Positions 8,664 through 17,982 of a DNA stretch of 64,000 nt are shown piece by piece. Under the pieces are notes generated by a model. That model ran no database searches, was not told where the DNA came from, and saw only the letters and a list, made by a program, of their open reading frames with translations. The position numbers and the translations under genes were made by a program. Each line of letters opens with the position of its first letter. Position 1 is the stretch's first letter. This stretch comes from Stenotrophomonas maltophilia R551-3 (GTDB lineage Bacteria > Pseudomonadota > Gammaproteobacteria > Xanthomonadales > Xanthomonadaceae), in the NCBI RefSeq assembly GCF_000020665.1, contig NC_011071.1:1354501-1418500 (forward strand), given 5' to 3'.

Positions 8664-11600
8664 TCAACCCGGGGCGAGGGTGGTCAGGAGGGCGCGGGCC
8701 GCATTGAAGCGGTCTTCCGGCAGCGGCAGCGGGTGCTTGATGCGTAGCTTGTCGGGCCCTTCCATGGCGTACAGGTTCGGTTGTTTCTGGATCAGCTGGA
8801 TCACTGCCATCGGGTCGATGTTCGGCTTGGACTCGAACACGATGCGGCCACCGCTCTCGCCCAGGTCCAGCTTGCGGATGCCCAGCGTGTTGGCTTTCAG
8901 CTTCAGCTCGGCGATGGCGAACAGGTGCTTGGCCGCATCCGGCAGCAGGCCGAAGCGGTCGATCATCTCCACCTGCAGTTCGCGCAGTGCATCGCTGTCG
9001 CGCGCGCTGGAAATGCGCTTGTACAGGGTCAGGCGGGTGTGCACGTCCGGGAGGTAGTCTTCCGGAATCAGTGCCGGCACGTGCAGCTCGACCTCGGCAC
9101 CGCGCACTTCCTCGCCGGCATCCAGGTCGGGCAGCTTGCCCTGCTTGATGCTGCGAACCGCGCGTTCCAGCAGCTCGGTGTAGAGGCTGAAGCCGACCTC
9201 GGCCATCTGCCCGCTCTGGTCTTCGCCCAGCAGTTCACCGGCGCCGCGGATTTCCAGATCGTGCGTGGCCAGGGTGAAGCCGGCGCCCAGCTCGTCCATC
9301 GACGCGATTGCTTCCAGGCGCTTTTCGGCATCCGGGGTGATCGAACGACGGTCGGGGGCAACCAGGTAGGCGTAGGCACGGTGGTGCGAACGACCGACAC
9401 GGCCGCGCAGCTGGTGCAGCTGGGCCAGGCCGAAGCGATCGGCGCGGTTGATGATGATGGTGTTGGCGTTGGGGATGTCGATGCCCGATTCGATGATCGT
9501 GGTCGACAGCAGCACGTTGAAGCGCTGCTTCTGGAAATCCAGCATCACCTTTTCCAGCTCGCGCTCCGGCATCTGCCCGTGGGCGATGCCGATGCGCGCC
9601 TCCGGCACCAGCTCGGACAGCTCGCGCTGCATGCGGCCGATGCTTTCCACGTCGTTGTGCAGGAAGTACAGCTGGCCACCGCGTGCCAGCTCGCGCTGGA
9701 AGGCTTCGCGCAGCAGCGCGTTGTCCCACTGGGTGATGAAGGTCTGCACCGCCAGCCGGTTCGGCGGCGGCGTGGCGATGATCGACAGGTCGCGCAGGCC
9801 GGCCATGGCCATGTTGAGCGTGCGCGGGATCGGCGTAGCGGTCAGGGTCAGCAGGTGCACGTTGGCGCGCAGCGCCTTCAAGGCTTCCTTCTGGCGCACA
9901 CCGAAACGCTGCTCCTCGTCGACGATGACCATGCCCAGGTCCTTGAACTTCACGTCCGGCTGCAGCAGGCGATGGGTGCCGACAATGACGTCGATGGTGC
10001 CGGCGGCAACCTTCTCCAGCTCCGCCTTGATTTCCTTGGTGCTCTTGAAGCGCGACAGCACCTCGACCTTCATCGGGTAATCGGCGAAGCGGTCGCGGAA
10101 GTTGCGGTAATGCTGCTCGGCCAGCAGCGTGGTCGGCACCAGTACGGCCACCTGCTTGCCGGCACTGGCGGCGGCGAACGCGGCGCGCACGGCGACCTCG
10201 GTCTTGCCGAAGCCGACGTCGCCGCAGACCACGCGGTCCATCGGCTGGCTGCTGGACAGGTCGCGCAGGGTGGCGTCGATCGCAGCCAACTGGTCCGGGG
10301 TTTCTTCGAACGGGAAACCGGCGGCGAACGGCTCGTACATCGCGCGGTCCACCTGCAGTGCGAGGCCGGCACGCGCCTGGCGACGGGCCTGGATCTCCAG
10401 CAGCTCCGCAGCCACATCGCGCACCTTCTCGGCGGCCTTGCGCTTGGCCTTGCTCCACTGCTCGCCACCGAGCGAATGCAGTGGCGCGGTTTCCGCTGAA
10501 GCGCCGGAGTAGCGGCTGATCAGGTGCAGCTGGGCCACCGGCACATACAAGCGGTCGCCCTTGGCGTATTCGATTTCCAGGAATTCGCCGGGCATGCCGC
10601 CGACGTCCATCGCGATCAGGCCACGGTAGCGGCCGACGCCATGGTCCTCGTGCACGATCGGCGCACCCTCGGTCAGTTCACCGAGGTCGCGGATGATCGC
10701 TTCCGGTTCGCGGCCGGCACGGCGCGTGCGGCGGGTGCTGCCGGCGCGCTCAGGGAACAGCTGGCGCTCGGTCAGTACCGCGATGCGCGGATCGTCCAGC
10801 GCAAAGCCATCCTCCAGCGGCGCCACCGCGATCGCGAAGCGCGCGTCGTCGGCGAGGAAGCTGGGCAGGTCGGCCACTACCGGTGGTTTCAGTTCGGCGG
10901 CCTGCAGCACTTCCAGCAATGCCTCACGGCGGCCGGGTGAATCGGCAGCGATCAGCACGCGGCCCGGGTAGTGGCCGAGGAAGGACTTCAGCGCATCGCC
11001 GGCCGGTGCTTCGCGCGCGGCCACCGGCAGCGGCGGCAGCGGCTGGTCACCCAGCGCATGGGCATCTGCGATGCGCGCGTGGTCAGCCGACCATACCTCG
11101 ATGCGAGGAGTGTCGTTCAGTCGTTCGCGCAGCAGTTCCGGCGACAGGTACAGCGCCGACGGCGGCAGCAGCGGCCGTTCGACGTCGTGGCGGCGCTGCT
11201 CGTATCGCTCGGCGGTCTGCGCCCAGAACGTTTCTGCTGCTTCGCCAGCGCCCACGCAGACCACGGGCAGGCTGCCTTCGGGCAGATAGTCGAACAGGGT
11301 GGCGGTGCGTTCGAAGAACAGCGGCAGGTAATACTCGACGCCGGCCGGGGCCAGCCCGGATTTCAGGTCCTGGTACAGCGAACTGCGCCGGGTATCGACA
11401 TCGAAGCGCTCGCGCAGCGTGGCCAGCACGCGGGCGATGCTGGCTTCGTCCATCGGCACTTCGCGGCCCGGCAGCATGTGCACCGCCTCGACCTTGTCCA
11501 GCGAGCGCTGGCTTTCCGGATCGAAGGCACGGATCGAGTCGATGTCCTCGTCCAGCAGCTCCACCCGCAGCGGCTCCTCGGCACCCATCGGGTACACGTC

Positions 11601-12128
11601 GAGCAGGCCGCCGCGCACCGCGAAGTCGCCCGGGTCCATCACCTGAGGCACGTTGCGGTAGCCGGCGCTTTCCAGGCGGCGCTTCTCGGCTTCCAGGTCC
11701 AGGCGCTGGCCAACCTTCAGGTCGAAGCTGCCACCGATCACATAGCTGCGCGGGGCCAGCTGCTGCAGCAGGGTCTGCACCGGCACGATCACCAGGCCGC
11801 GTTTCAGCTCGGGCAGGCGGTGCAGGGCGGACAGGCGCTGCGAGATGATGTCCGGATGCGGGCTGAAGCGGTCGTAGGGCAGGGTTTCCCAGTCCGGGAA
11901 GGCAACCACTGGCAGGGCAGGGTCGCCGCCGAGCAGGGTCTGCAGGTCGGCTTCGAGCTGGTTGGCGCCGTGGTTGTCACGGGCGATCACCAGCAGCGGG
12001 GCGTCGTGCGCACGCGCGGCCTGGGCCAGATACCAGGCCAGGGCGGTCGGCGATGCGGGAGCGCGCCACCAGGCGCGGAGCTGGCCGGCGCGCGGCAGCG
12101 GCGGGGCGGGGTATGAGGTACGCGACAT
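8664..12128 (-). CDS. mfd: Transcription-repair coupling factor
   Basis: Mfd is an ATP-driven DNA translocase that removes stalled RNA polymerase and recruits UvrA for strand-specific repair. At 1154 residues it has full length. In order: a UvrB-like N-terminal region; the RNA-polymerase-interacting CarD/Tudor domain (HEDHGVGRYRGL near 490); the RecG-like motor with Walker A GDVGFGKTE, DEEQRFGV and TLTATPIPRTL; the translocation segment with ESGIDIPNANTII and QLRGRVGRS; and the C-terminal TRCF domain (PEDYLPDVHTRLTLYKR). I see no interruption. The ATG has only a weak GGGG ribosome site. Confidence 0.96.
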   Translation of the reverse strand: MSRTSYPAPPLPRAGQLRAWWRAPASPTALAWYLAQAARAHDAPLLVIARDNHGANQLEADLQTLLGGDPALPVVAFPDWETLPYDRFSPHPDIISQRLSALHRLPELKRGLVIVPVQTLLQQLAPRSYVIGGSFDLKVGQRLDLEAEKRRLESAGYRNVPQVMDPGDFAVRGGLLDVYPMGAEEPLRVELLDEDIDSIRAFDPESQRSLDKVEAVHMLPGREVPMDEASIARVLATLRERFDVDTRRSSLYQDLKSGLAPAGVEYYLPLFFERTATLFDYLPEGSLPVVCVGAGEAAETFWAQTAERYEQRRHDVERPLLPPSALYLSPELLRERLNDTPRIEVWSADHARIADAHALGDQPLPPLPVAAREAPAGDALKSFLGHYPGRVLIAADSPGRREALLEVLQAAELKPPVVADLPSFLADDARFAIAVAPLEDGFALDDPRIAVLTERQLFPERAGSTRRTRRAGREPEAIIRDLGELTEGAPIVHEDHGVGRYRGLIAMDVGGMPGEFLEIEYAKGDRLYVPVAQLHLISRYSGASAETAPLHSLGGEQWSKAKRKAAEKVRDVAAELLEIQARRQARAGLALQVDRAMYEPFAAGFPFEETPDQLAAIDATLRDLSSSQPMDRVVCGDVGFGKTEVAVRAAFAAASAGKQVAVLVPTTLLAEQHYRNFRDRFADYPMKVEVLSRFKSTKEIKAELEKVAAGTIDVIVGTHRLLQPDVKFKDLGMVIVDEEQRFGVRQKEALKALRANVHLLTLTATPIPRTLNMAMAGLRDLSIIATPPPNRLAVQTFITQWDNALLREAFQRELARGGQLYFLHNDVESIGRMQRELSELVPEARIGIAHGQMPERELEKVMLDFQKQRFNVLLSTTIIESGIDIPNANTIIINRADRFGLAQLHQLRGRVGRSHHRAYAYLVAPDRRSITPDAEKRLEAIASMDELGAGFTLATHDLEIRGAGELLGEDQSGQMAEVGFSLYTELLERAVRSIKQGKLPDLDAGEEVRGAEVELHVPALIPEDYLPDVHTRLTLYKRISSARDSDALRELQVEMIDRFGLLPDAAKHLFAIAELKLKANTLGIRKLDLGESGGRIVFESKPNIDPMAVIQLIQKQPNLYAMEGPDKLRIKHPLPLPEDRFNAARALLTTLAPG

Positions 12129-12173
12129 GGACCCCGGATTTTAGCAGAAGCCCGATCGAAGCCCGGTGGGTCA

Positions 12174-12272
12174 TGCCGGCCATTGGCCGGCAGCCTCATG
12201 TGCCGTTGGGGGAACGCAATGCCGGCCAGCGGCCGGCACTACCGGAATGACGCGCCGGGCGATGCCCGGCGC
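12174..12272. repeat. Cluster of three palindromic repeats
   Basis: TGCCGGCCATTGGCCGGCA (12174-12192), a reverse SMAG unit of the TGCCGGCC type ending in CTAC (12219-12242), and GCGCCGGGCGATGCCCGGC (12252-12271) fill the gap between mfd and the acetyltransferase gene. Nothing else is visible in this 149-base stretch. Confidence 0.8.
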
Positions 12273-12277
12273 ATCCA

Positions 12278-12823
12278 TCAGTTGTCCAGTTCCAGCACCA
12301 TCCGCACCAGGCCCTCGGCACCGGTCGGGTGCGGGACCGGCTTGAAGCCCAGCGAGGCGGCCAGCTGCTTCATTGGCTCGTTCTCGGCGGCAACGTCGCC
12401 GTACAGGCGGTCCAGGTACTTGCCACGGCCCCATTTCACCAGCTTGCGCATCAGCTGCCGGCCCAGGCCCTGGCCGATCAGGAAGCGGCTGATCAGGATC
12501 GCGTACTCGGCTTCACGGGTACCGGGGATGATCGAGGCCCGGGCGACCGCGCCGACTACCGCCTCACCGGCGGGCAGGGATTCGGCAGCGACCAGGGTGA
12601 TCTCGGTCTTCGGATTCGGGTGGGTCAGGCGCTGGGTGGTTTCCGGCGAAAGCTCGGTCACCGCCTGCAGGAAACGATCACGGATTTCTTCCGGCCCGAA
12701 CAGGCTGAACGCTGCTTGCAGCGGCGCGCCATCTTCCGGGCGGATGGGGCGGATCAGCAGCTCGTGGCCGCTGGGAGCCTTGAAGATCTCATGCCAGGGC
12801 GGCATGCGGTTGCGAGTGGCCAT
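12278..12823 (-). CDS. GNAT-family N-acetyltransferase
   Basis: This 181-residue protein is a single GNAT fold that probably transfers an acetyl group from acetyl-CoA to an unknown amine. The opening ELLIRPIRPEDGAPLQAAF and LFGPEEIRDRF resembles the C-terminal acetyltransferase domain of Pat/PatZ lysine acetyltransferases, and the CoA pyrophosphate loop is GQGLGRQLM. It lacks the acyl-CoA-synthetase-like regions of full-length Pat. A stand-alone protein lysine acetyltransferase is possible but unproven. The start has an AAGGAA ribosome site. It may share transcription with mfd downstream. Confidence 0.8.
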   Translation of the reverse strand: MATRNRMPPWHEIFKAPSGHELLIRPIRPEDGAPLQAAFSLFGPEEIRDRFLQAVTELSPETTQRLTHPNPKTEITLVAAESLPAGEAVVGAVARASIIPGTREAEYAILISRFLIGQGLGRQLMRKLVKWGRGKYLDRLYGDVAAENEPMKQLAASLGFKPVPHPTGAEGLVRMVLELDN

Positions 12824-12918
12824 ACCGGGTGATTCCTTGGTGGTCCATCGATTGTGGCATCACCGGGGCTGCATTCCGTGAACGAAAGGCTCACGGCGGT
12901 ACAGCCTCGTGAAGGCCG

Positions 12919-13776
12919 TTATTCGGGTGCTTTGAGCCAATCCAGGCGGGTGCTGGCGCCGGGCTCGCCCAGGTGCTGGCGCAGCGCCGGCAGGGCCGGG
13001 CCGACCACCCGGTCGAACTGCCAGGGTGGGTTGAGCAGCAACATGCCACTGCCGTTGAGGCGCAGCGGCGAGTCGTCCGGGCGCACCAGGAATTCGATCG
13101 TCATCGCCGATTTCACCGGCAGCGCGCTGGCCTTGCGCAGGAAATGCAGGATGGTGCGGCGCTGCTTGATCGGGAACCAGACCGCACAGGTGGCCTGCGG
13201 CCAGCGCGCCAGGGTCTCGGCCAGGGCGGCCAGGACCGCCTGATATTCGGCATCCTGGGCTTCGTAGGGCGGATCGATCAGCACCAGGCCGCGGCCGATC
13301 TTGCTGCCGTTGAACTTCGGCGGCAGCAGCGAGCGCAGCAGCGCGTAACCGTCGCCGGGATGCACGCCGACCCGGCTGTCATGGGCGAACAGCGCTTTCA
13401 GCGTGGCCGTTTCGGCTTCCTGCAGCTCACAGACCGCCATGCGGTCCTGTGCGCGCATCGCCTGCGCGCTCAGCAGCGGCGAGCCCGGATAATTGGTCAT
13501 CGCGCCGACCGGATTGCCGGCCTGTACCGCCTTCAGGTAGCGCTCGACCACCTCCGGCAGCTTGGGCTGGGCCATCAGCCGCATGATCCCGGACTCGGCC
13601 TCCAGGGTCTTGCGGCTCTCTTCGCTGGCCAGCAGGTAGCGGCCGGCACCGCCGTGGGTGTCGAGCACGAAGAACGGGCTGTCCTTGCGCTTGAAGCTGT
13701 CGATCAGGGCCAGCTGCACGATGTGCTTGAGCACATCGGCGTGGTTGCCGGCATGGAAGGCGTGGCGATAGTTCAT
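12919..13776 (-). CDS. rlmJ: 23S rRNA (adenine2030-N6)-methyltransferase
   Basis: RlmJ methylates A2030 of 23S rRNA using S-adenosylmethionine. The 285 residues begin with MNYRHAFHAGNHADVLKH, the diagnostic opening of the family, and carry the N6-adenine methyltransferase motif DPPYE (LVLIDPPYEAQDAEY) in the second half. Length matches E. coli RlmJ (280). It is divergent from creB, whose start is 47 bases away, so the two promoters must lie in a very short region or inside the coding ends. Confidence 0.93.
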   Translation of the reverse strand: MNYRHAFHAGNHADVLKHIVQLALIDSFKRKDSPFFVLDTHGGAGRYLLASEESRKTLEAESGIMRLMAQPKLPEVVERYLKAVQAGNPVGAMTNYPGSPLLSAQAMRAQDRMAVCELQEAETATLKALFAHDSRVGVHPGDGYALLRSLLPPKFNGSKIGRGLVLIDPPYEAQDAEYQAVLAALAETLARWPQATCAVWFPIKQRRTILHFLRKASALPVKSAMTIEFLVRPDDSPLRLNGSGMLLLNPPWQFDRVVGPALPALRQHLGEPGASTRLDWLKAPE

Positions 13777-13823
13777 GGGCGGCAGTGTACGGGGCGGCGG
13801 CCGCAGCGGCTATGCTGCGCGCC

Positions 13824-14540
13824 ATGACAGCTCCCGTTGCCCATGTCCTGCTGGTCGAGGACGAAGCCGCCATTGCCGAAACCGTGCTCTATGCGCTGCG
13901 CAGCGAAGGCTATGCCGCCAGCCACTGCCTGCTGGGCGGTGAGGCTCTGCTGCGGCTGCAGGCCGGCGGCATCGACGTGGTGGTGCTGGATGTCGGCCTG
14001 CCCGACCTCGGCGGCTTCGAGGTCTGCCGCCGGCTGCGCGCCTTGCCGGGCCCAGAGGCGCAGCTGCCTGTGATCTTCCTGACCGCCCGCAACGACGAGG
14101 TGGATCGCGTGCTCGGCCTGGAGCTGGGTGCCGATGACTACATGACCAAGCCGTTCTCGCCGCGCGAGCTGGTGGCGCGGGTGCGTGCGCGGCTGCGCCG
14201 TGCGCTGCCGGCGGTATCGGCCACAGCCAGCACCGAAGGTGGCTGGCAGGAGCTGGGCACCTTCGCCATCGACCGCGAGGGCCGGCGTATCCGTTTCCGT
14301 GGCCAGGCATTGGACCTGACCCGCTACGAATATGCGCTGTTGGAGGCGCTGCTGCAGCGTCCTGGCGCCATCCTCAGCCGCGCCCAGCTGATGGACCGGG
14401 GCTGGGACAGCAGTGCCGACAGTGCCGACCGCACCGTCGATACCCACGTCAAGACGCTGCGCGCCAAGCTGCGTGCGGCCGGTGCCAGCGACGATCCGAT
14501 CCGTACCCACCGTGGCCTCGGCTACGCGCTGGAGGTCTAG
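13824..14540 (+). CDS. creB: Two-component response regulator CreB
   Basis: This OmpR-type regulator is phosphorylated by CreC and activates genes carrying the cre tag. The 238 residues include a receiver domain with acidic pair VEDE, phospho-acceptor Asp56 (VVVLDVGLP), Thr in FLTARN and Lys in MTKPF, then a winged-helix domain (LDLTRYEYALLEALLQRPG, DRTVDTHVKTLRAKLR, RTHRGLGYALEV). The start is chosen at MTAPVAHVLL; an in-frame ATG 39 bases upstream lacks family support. creC begins three bases after the stop, so the two are translationally linked. In S. maltophilia CreBC has been linked to stress and antibiotic responses. Confidence 0.9.
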   Translation: MTAPVAHVLLVEDEAAIAETVLYALRSEGYAASHCLLGGEALLRLQAGGIDVVVLDVGLPDLGGFEVCRRLRALPGPEAQLPVIFLTARNDEVDRVLGLELGADDYMTKPFSPRELVARVRARLRRALPAVSATASTEGGWQELGTFAIDREGRRIRFRGQALDLTRYEYALLEALLQRPGAILSRAQLMDRGWDSSADSADRTVDTHVKTLRAKLRAAGASDDPIRTHRGLGYALEV

Positions 14541-14543
14541 CCG

Positions 14544-16004
14544 ATGCGCCTGGTGCTGAAGCTGTTCCTCGGCTTCTTCCTGATCACCGGCATCGCCGCG
14601 TTCTTTGTGATGCGCGTGTTCGTCAACGAAGTGAAGCCGGGTGTGCGCCAGGCGATGGAATCGACCCTGGTCGACGCGGCCAACGTGCTGGCCGAGATGG
14701 CTGCCGCCGACGTCAAGGACGGCACCATCCGCAGCGGCAGCTTCACCCGCAACCTGGCCAAGGCGCGGCAGCGCGACCTGAAGGCGATGGTCTGGCGCTT
14801 CCCGAAGCGCTCGCTCGACTACCGGGTGACCATCACCGATGCCAAGGGCATCGTCATCTACGACTCGCTGGGCCGTGACCTGGGCCGTGACAATTCGCGC
14901 TGGAACGATGTCTACCGCACCCTGCGTGGCGAGTACGGCGCCCGTTCCAGTCCCGAGATTGCCGGTGAAGAGGGCGATACGGTGATGCACGTGGCGGCAC
15001 CGGTATACGACCCGGTGGATGGCCGAACCCTGATCGGCGTGCTCAGCCTGGCCCAGCCCAATCGCAGCATCGATCCGTTCATCGCCGCCAGCCAGCGCGC
15101 CATCATCGAGCGTGGTGCGTGGCTGATCGGGCTGTCGGCGCTGGTCGGTGTGCTGGTGACGATGTGGCTGACCACTGGCCTTGGCCAGCTCAGCCGCTAT
15201 GCGCGCGCGGTCACCGCCGGCGAACCGGTGCCACCGCCACGCCGCCGCCGCGACGAGATCGGTGATCTCGGCCAGGCCTTGGAAACCATGCGCCGCAAGC
15301 TGGAAGGCAAGGCCTACGTCGAGCAGTACGTGCAGTCACTGACCCACGAGATGAAGAGCCCGCTGGCAGCGATCCGTGGTGCCGCCGAGCTGCTGCAGGA
15401 GCCGCTGCCTGAGGCCGACCGCGTGCACTTCGCACGCAGCATCGTCGACCAGCAGGAGCGCCTGACCGAGACCATCGACAAGCTGCTGGCGCTGGCCGAG
15501 GTAGAGCAGCACGGCTGGCTGCAGACCCGCGACCCGATCGCCGTGCCGGTGCTGCTGGCCGATGCTGCTGCGGCGGCGCAGGTGCGCGCACAGGCGGCCG
15601 GGGTGCAGGTCCGCATCGGCAGTGTGCCCGACCTGCGTGTGCAGGGCGACACCTATCTGCTGCGGCAGGCACTGCACAACCTGATCGACAATGCGATCGC
15701 CTTCTCACCGTCGGGCGCGGACATCGCGCTGCACGCAGATCTGGACGGCCAGGGCGTTCGCCTGCAGGTGGCCGACCGCGGTGCCGGCATTCCCGACTAT
15801 GCGCGCGAACGCATATTCGAACGCTTCTACTCGCTGGCCCGCCCCGGCAGCGGCCGGCGCAGCTCCGGCCTGGGGCTGCCGTTCGTGCAGGAGGTTGCAC
15901 GCCTGCATGACGGTCGCGCCAGCGTTGACGACCGCGAGGGCGGCGGCACCGTGGCCAGCCTGTGGTTGCCGCTGGTCGTGCCGGGCCAGCGCCCGCGGCG
16001 CTGA
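14544..16004 (+). CDS. creC: Sensor histidine kinase CreC
   Basis: This inner-membrane kinase is the partner of CreB. The 486 residues have TM1 (about 5-25), a periplasmic sensor region (about 26-190, with the CreC-typical YRVTITDAKGIVIYDS), TM2 (about 193-213) and a HAMP linker. The dimerisation/H-box follows with phospho-acceptor His268 (SLTHEMKSPLAAIRGAAELL), then the ATPase domain (N box NLIDNAIAFS, G boxes DRGAGIPD and SSGLGLPFV). All catalytic boxes are intact. It lies three bases after creB and just before creD, as in other creABCD loci, but creA is not visible here. Confidence 0.9.
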   Translation: MRLVLKLFLGFFLITGIAAFFVMRVFVNEVKPGVRQAMESTLVDAANVLAEMAAADVKDGTIRSGSFTRNLAKARQRDLKAMVWRFPKRSLDYRVTITDAKGIVIYDSLGRDLGRDNSRWNDVYRTLRGEYGARSSPEIAGEEGDTVMHVAAPVYDPVDGRTLIGVLSLAQPNRSIDPFIAASQRAIIERGAWLIGLSALVGVLVTMWLTTGLGQLSRYARAVTAGEPVPPPRRRRDEIGDLGQALETMRRKLEGKAYVEQYVQSLTHEMKSPLAAIRGAAELLQEPLPEADRVHFARSIVDQQERLTETIDKLLALAEVEQHGWLQTRDPIAVPVLLADAAAAAQVRAQAAGVQVRIGSVPDLRVQGDTYLLRQALHNLIDNAIAFSPSGADIALHADLDGQGVRLQVADRGAGIPDYARERIFERFYSLARPGSGRRSSGLGLPFVQEVARLHDGRASVDDREGGGTVASLWLPLVVPGQRPRR

Positions 16005-16005
16005 C

Positions 16006-16021
16006 TTCACACTCGCTTCAA
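16006..16021 (+). promoter_or_regulatory. Candidate CreB-binding cre tag before creD
   Basis: TTCAC-ACTCGC-TTCAA matches the published CreB tag TTCAC-N6-TTCAC at nine of ten defined bases with exact spacing. It begins two bases after the creC stop and lies 65 bases before the creD start, where CreB activates creD in other species. Confidence 0.7.
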
Positions 16022-16085
16022 ATTCGCCACAAACCCTGCTCACCGCAGCGGTCCATCCTGCAGTCCTCTCCAACGAGGATGGACC

Positions 16086-17405
16086 ATGAAATCCCTGAAG
16101 ATGCTGCTGCGGTTCGCCATTGTCGGCGGGCTGATCCTGCTGCTGCTGATCCCGCTGATGATGATCCGCGGGGTCATCAACGAGCGCAGCCAGTACCGCG
16201 ATGAGGCCTTTGCACGGGTGGCCGACAGCCGCGCCGGCGTGCAGCGCCTGGTGGGGCCGGTGCGTGTGGTGCCGTGGGTGGAACGCAAGGAAGTTGAACT
16301 GGTCGACTCGCTGGGCGTCAAGAAGACCGAAGTGCAGGTCACCGAGGGCCATTGGCTGCAGATGCCGGCGTCGCTGGATGTCGGTGGCGAGATGCTGCCG
16401 AGCCAGCGCGAGGTGGGCCTGTTCAAGGTGCCGGTGTACAGCTGGAACGGCCAGTTGAAGGCCACCTTCGCCGCTGACGACTATCCGGTGAAGGCCGGCC
16501 GCAGCTATGGCCAGCCGTACGTGGCGCTGGGCATTTCCGATGTGCGTGGCCTGGTTGGCACACCGAACCTGCGCGTGGATGGCAAGCAGCTGCGCCTGTT
16601 GCCGGGCGTTGGTGCGGCCAGCGAGGTCGGTCGTGGCCTGCATGCACCGGTGGCCGGTTTCGCCGAGGATCAGGGCGGCACCCTGGCCGGCAGTACGGTT
16701 GAACTGGAGCTGCGCCTGGACGGCAGCCGCATGCTGTCGGTGGTGCCGGTGGGCGATGACACCAAGATCGCATTGCGCTCCAGCTGGCCGCACCCGTCGT
16801 TCAGCGGTGCGTTCCTGCCCAACGAGCGTCGCGTCGACGCACAGGGCTTCGACGCACGCTGGGCGGTGTCCTCGCTGGCCTCCGATGCCCAGCGGCAGCT
16901 GCGCAGCGACGGTGCGATCGATTCGCAGGCGGTGACGGTGTCGCTGGTCGATCCGGTCGATGCCTATACCCAGGCCGATCGTGCTTCCAAGTACGGCGTG
17001 CTGTTCGTGGTGCTGACCTTCGTCGGCTTCATCCTGTTCGAGCTGATCAAGTCGCTGCGCATCCATCCGCTGCAGTACCTGATGGTCGGCCTCGCACTGG
17101 CGATCTTCTTCCTGCTGCTGATCAGCCTGTCCGAGCACATCGCCTTCTGGAAGGCGTACCTGGTATCGGCGGTGGCCTGTATCGGCCTGCAGGCGGTGTA
17201 CCTGGCCAACGTGTTGGGTCACTGGAAGCGCGGCCTGGGCTTCGCTGCGCTGCTGACTGTGTTGTATGGCGCGCTGTATGGCCTGCTGGTATCGGAAAAC
17301 AACGCGCTGCTGATGGGCTCGCTGCTGCTGTTCGTGATCCTGGCGCTGGCGATGTGGGTGACCCGCCGGGTCGACTGGTACGCGCTCGGCGCGGACCTGA
17401 AGTAA
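16086..17405 (+). CDS. creD: Inner membrane protein CreD
   Basis: CreD is a membrane protein strongly induced by CreBC and associated with envelope integrity and beta-lactam response; its biochemical role is unknown. The 439 residues have an N-terminal TM (about 9-28, GGLILLLLIPLMMIRGVI), a long periplasmic domain, and a C-terminal block of four to five TMs starting near KYGVLFVVLTFVGFILFELIK. The motif HPLQYLMVGLALAIFFLLLI is highly typical of CreD. Eighty-one bases separate it from creC, enough for its own promoter with the cre tag. Readthrough from creBC is also likely. Confidence 0.92.
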   Translation: MKSLKMLLRFAIVGGLILLLLIPLMMIRGVINERSQYRDEAFARVADSRAGVQRLVGPVRVVPWVERKEVELVDSLGVKKTEVQVTEGHWLQMPASLDVGGEMLPSQREVGLFKVPVYSWNGQLKATFAADDYPVKAGRSYGQPYVALGISDVRGLVGTPNLRVDGKQLRLLPGVGAASEVGRGLHAPVAGFAEDQGGTLAGSTVELELRLDGSRMLSVVPVGDDTKIALRSSWPHPSFSGAFLPNERRVDAQGFDARWAVSSLASDAQRQLRSDGAIDSQAVTVSLVDPVDAYTQADRASKYGVLFVVLTFVGFILFELIKSLRIHPLQYLMVGLALAIFFLLLISLSEHIAFWKAYLVSAVACIGLQAVYLANVLGHWKRGLGFAALLTVLYGALYGLLVSENNALLMGSLLLFVILALAMWVTRRVDWYALGADLK

Positions 17406-17415
17406 GGAGCAGGCC

Positions 17416-17826
17416 ATGAGCTGGCGCCAGGGATTGCGGCAACGGGCACGGCAGGGCATTCCTGCCCTGCTGGAAGTGGATGCGCTGCTGCAGGCACATG
17501 GCGTGCTGGCGGCCCTGCCGGGGGCACGGATCGCCCCTGGCCTGGTCCGCTTCCAGCTGGCAGCGGTGACCTGTGAGGGATTGCAGGGCCAGGGACTGGC
17601 CTGGCTGCAGGGCGCGCGGCAGGGGCGCGGCGCGCTGGCCGGCAGGGTGCCGCGCTACCGGCCATGGAAGGCCGGGGCGCAGGCGCTGGCCGAGATCGGC
17701 ATCGGTGGCCTGCCCGAGGACTGGCCTGAGCATGCGGCGGTGTACGGCTGCAGCAGCATCGACCGGCGGCACTGGTTGCTGCTGCTGCCGGAGCGGGCGC
17801 AGCTGTGGCTGGGGTGGAGTGGGTGA
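17416..17826 (+). CDS. Conserved hypothetical protein downstream of creD
   Basis: I do not recognise a family. The 136-residue product has no signal peptide or clear membrane segment, is rich in Leu, Ala, Gly, Arg and Trp, and starts MSWRQGLRQRARQGIPALLEVDALL. Coding is supported by an AAGGAG ribosome site at good spacing, GC-rich third positions like its neighbours, and its position ten bases after the creD stop. That arrangement suggests cotranscription and possible CreBC control. A tryptophan-rich C-terminus (HWLLLLPERAQLWLGWSG) may be buried or membrane-apposed. Confidence 0.6.
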   Translation: MSWRQGLRQRARQGIPALLEVDALLQAHGVLAALPGARIAPGLVRFQLAAVTCEGLQGQGLAWLQGARQGRGALAGRVPRYRPWKAGAQALAEIGIGGLPEDWPEHAAVYGCSSIDRRHWLLLLPERAQLWLGWSG

Positions 17827-17860
17827 GGTGGCTTGGCAGGTGCGAACCAACCGCTCTCCA

Positions 17861-17884
17861 GTGGGTGCGAACCTTGGTTCGCAC
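17861..17884 (+). repeat. GTGGGTGCGAACC-type hairpin repeat
   Basis: GTGCGAACC-TT-GGTTCGCAC forms a perfect 9-bp stem, a SMAG-like variant with GTGG in place of GTAG. An imperfect partner GTGCGAACCAACCG lies just upstream (17840). It may end the creD transcript. Confidence 0.65.
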
Positions 17885-17982
17885 GCTTCTACCGCCGTCC
17901 ATGACCGATGGGACGGTATCCGCGCGCCCCTGCTGGCTAGACTCGATGGGTTGATGATCGAGCCGAAGGGCAGGGGTGCGAT

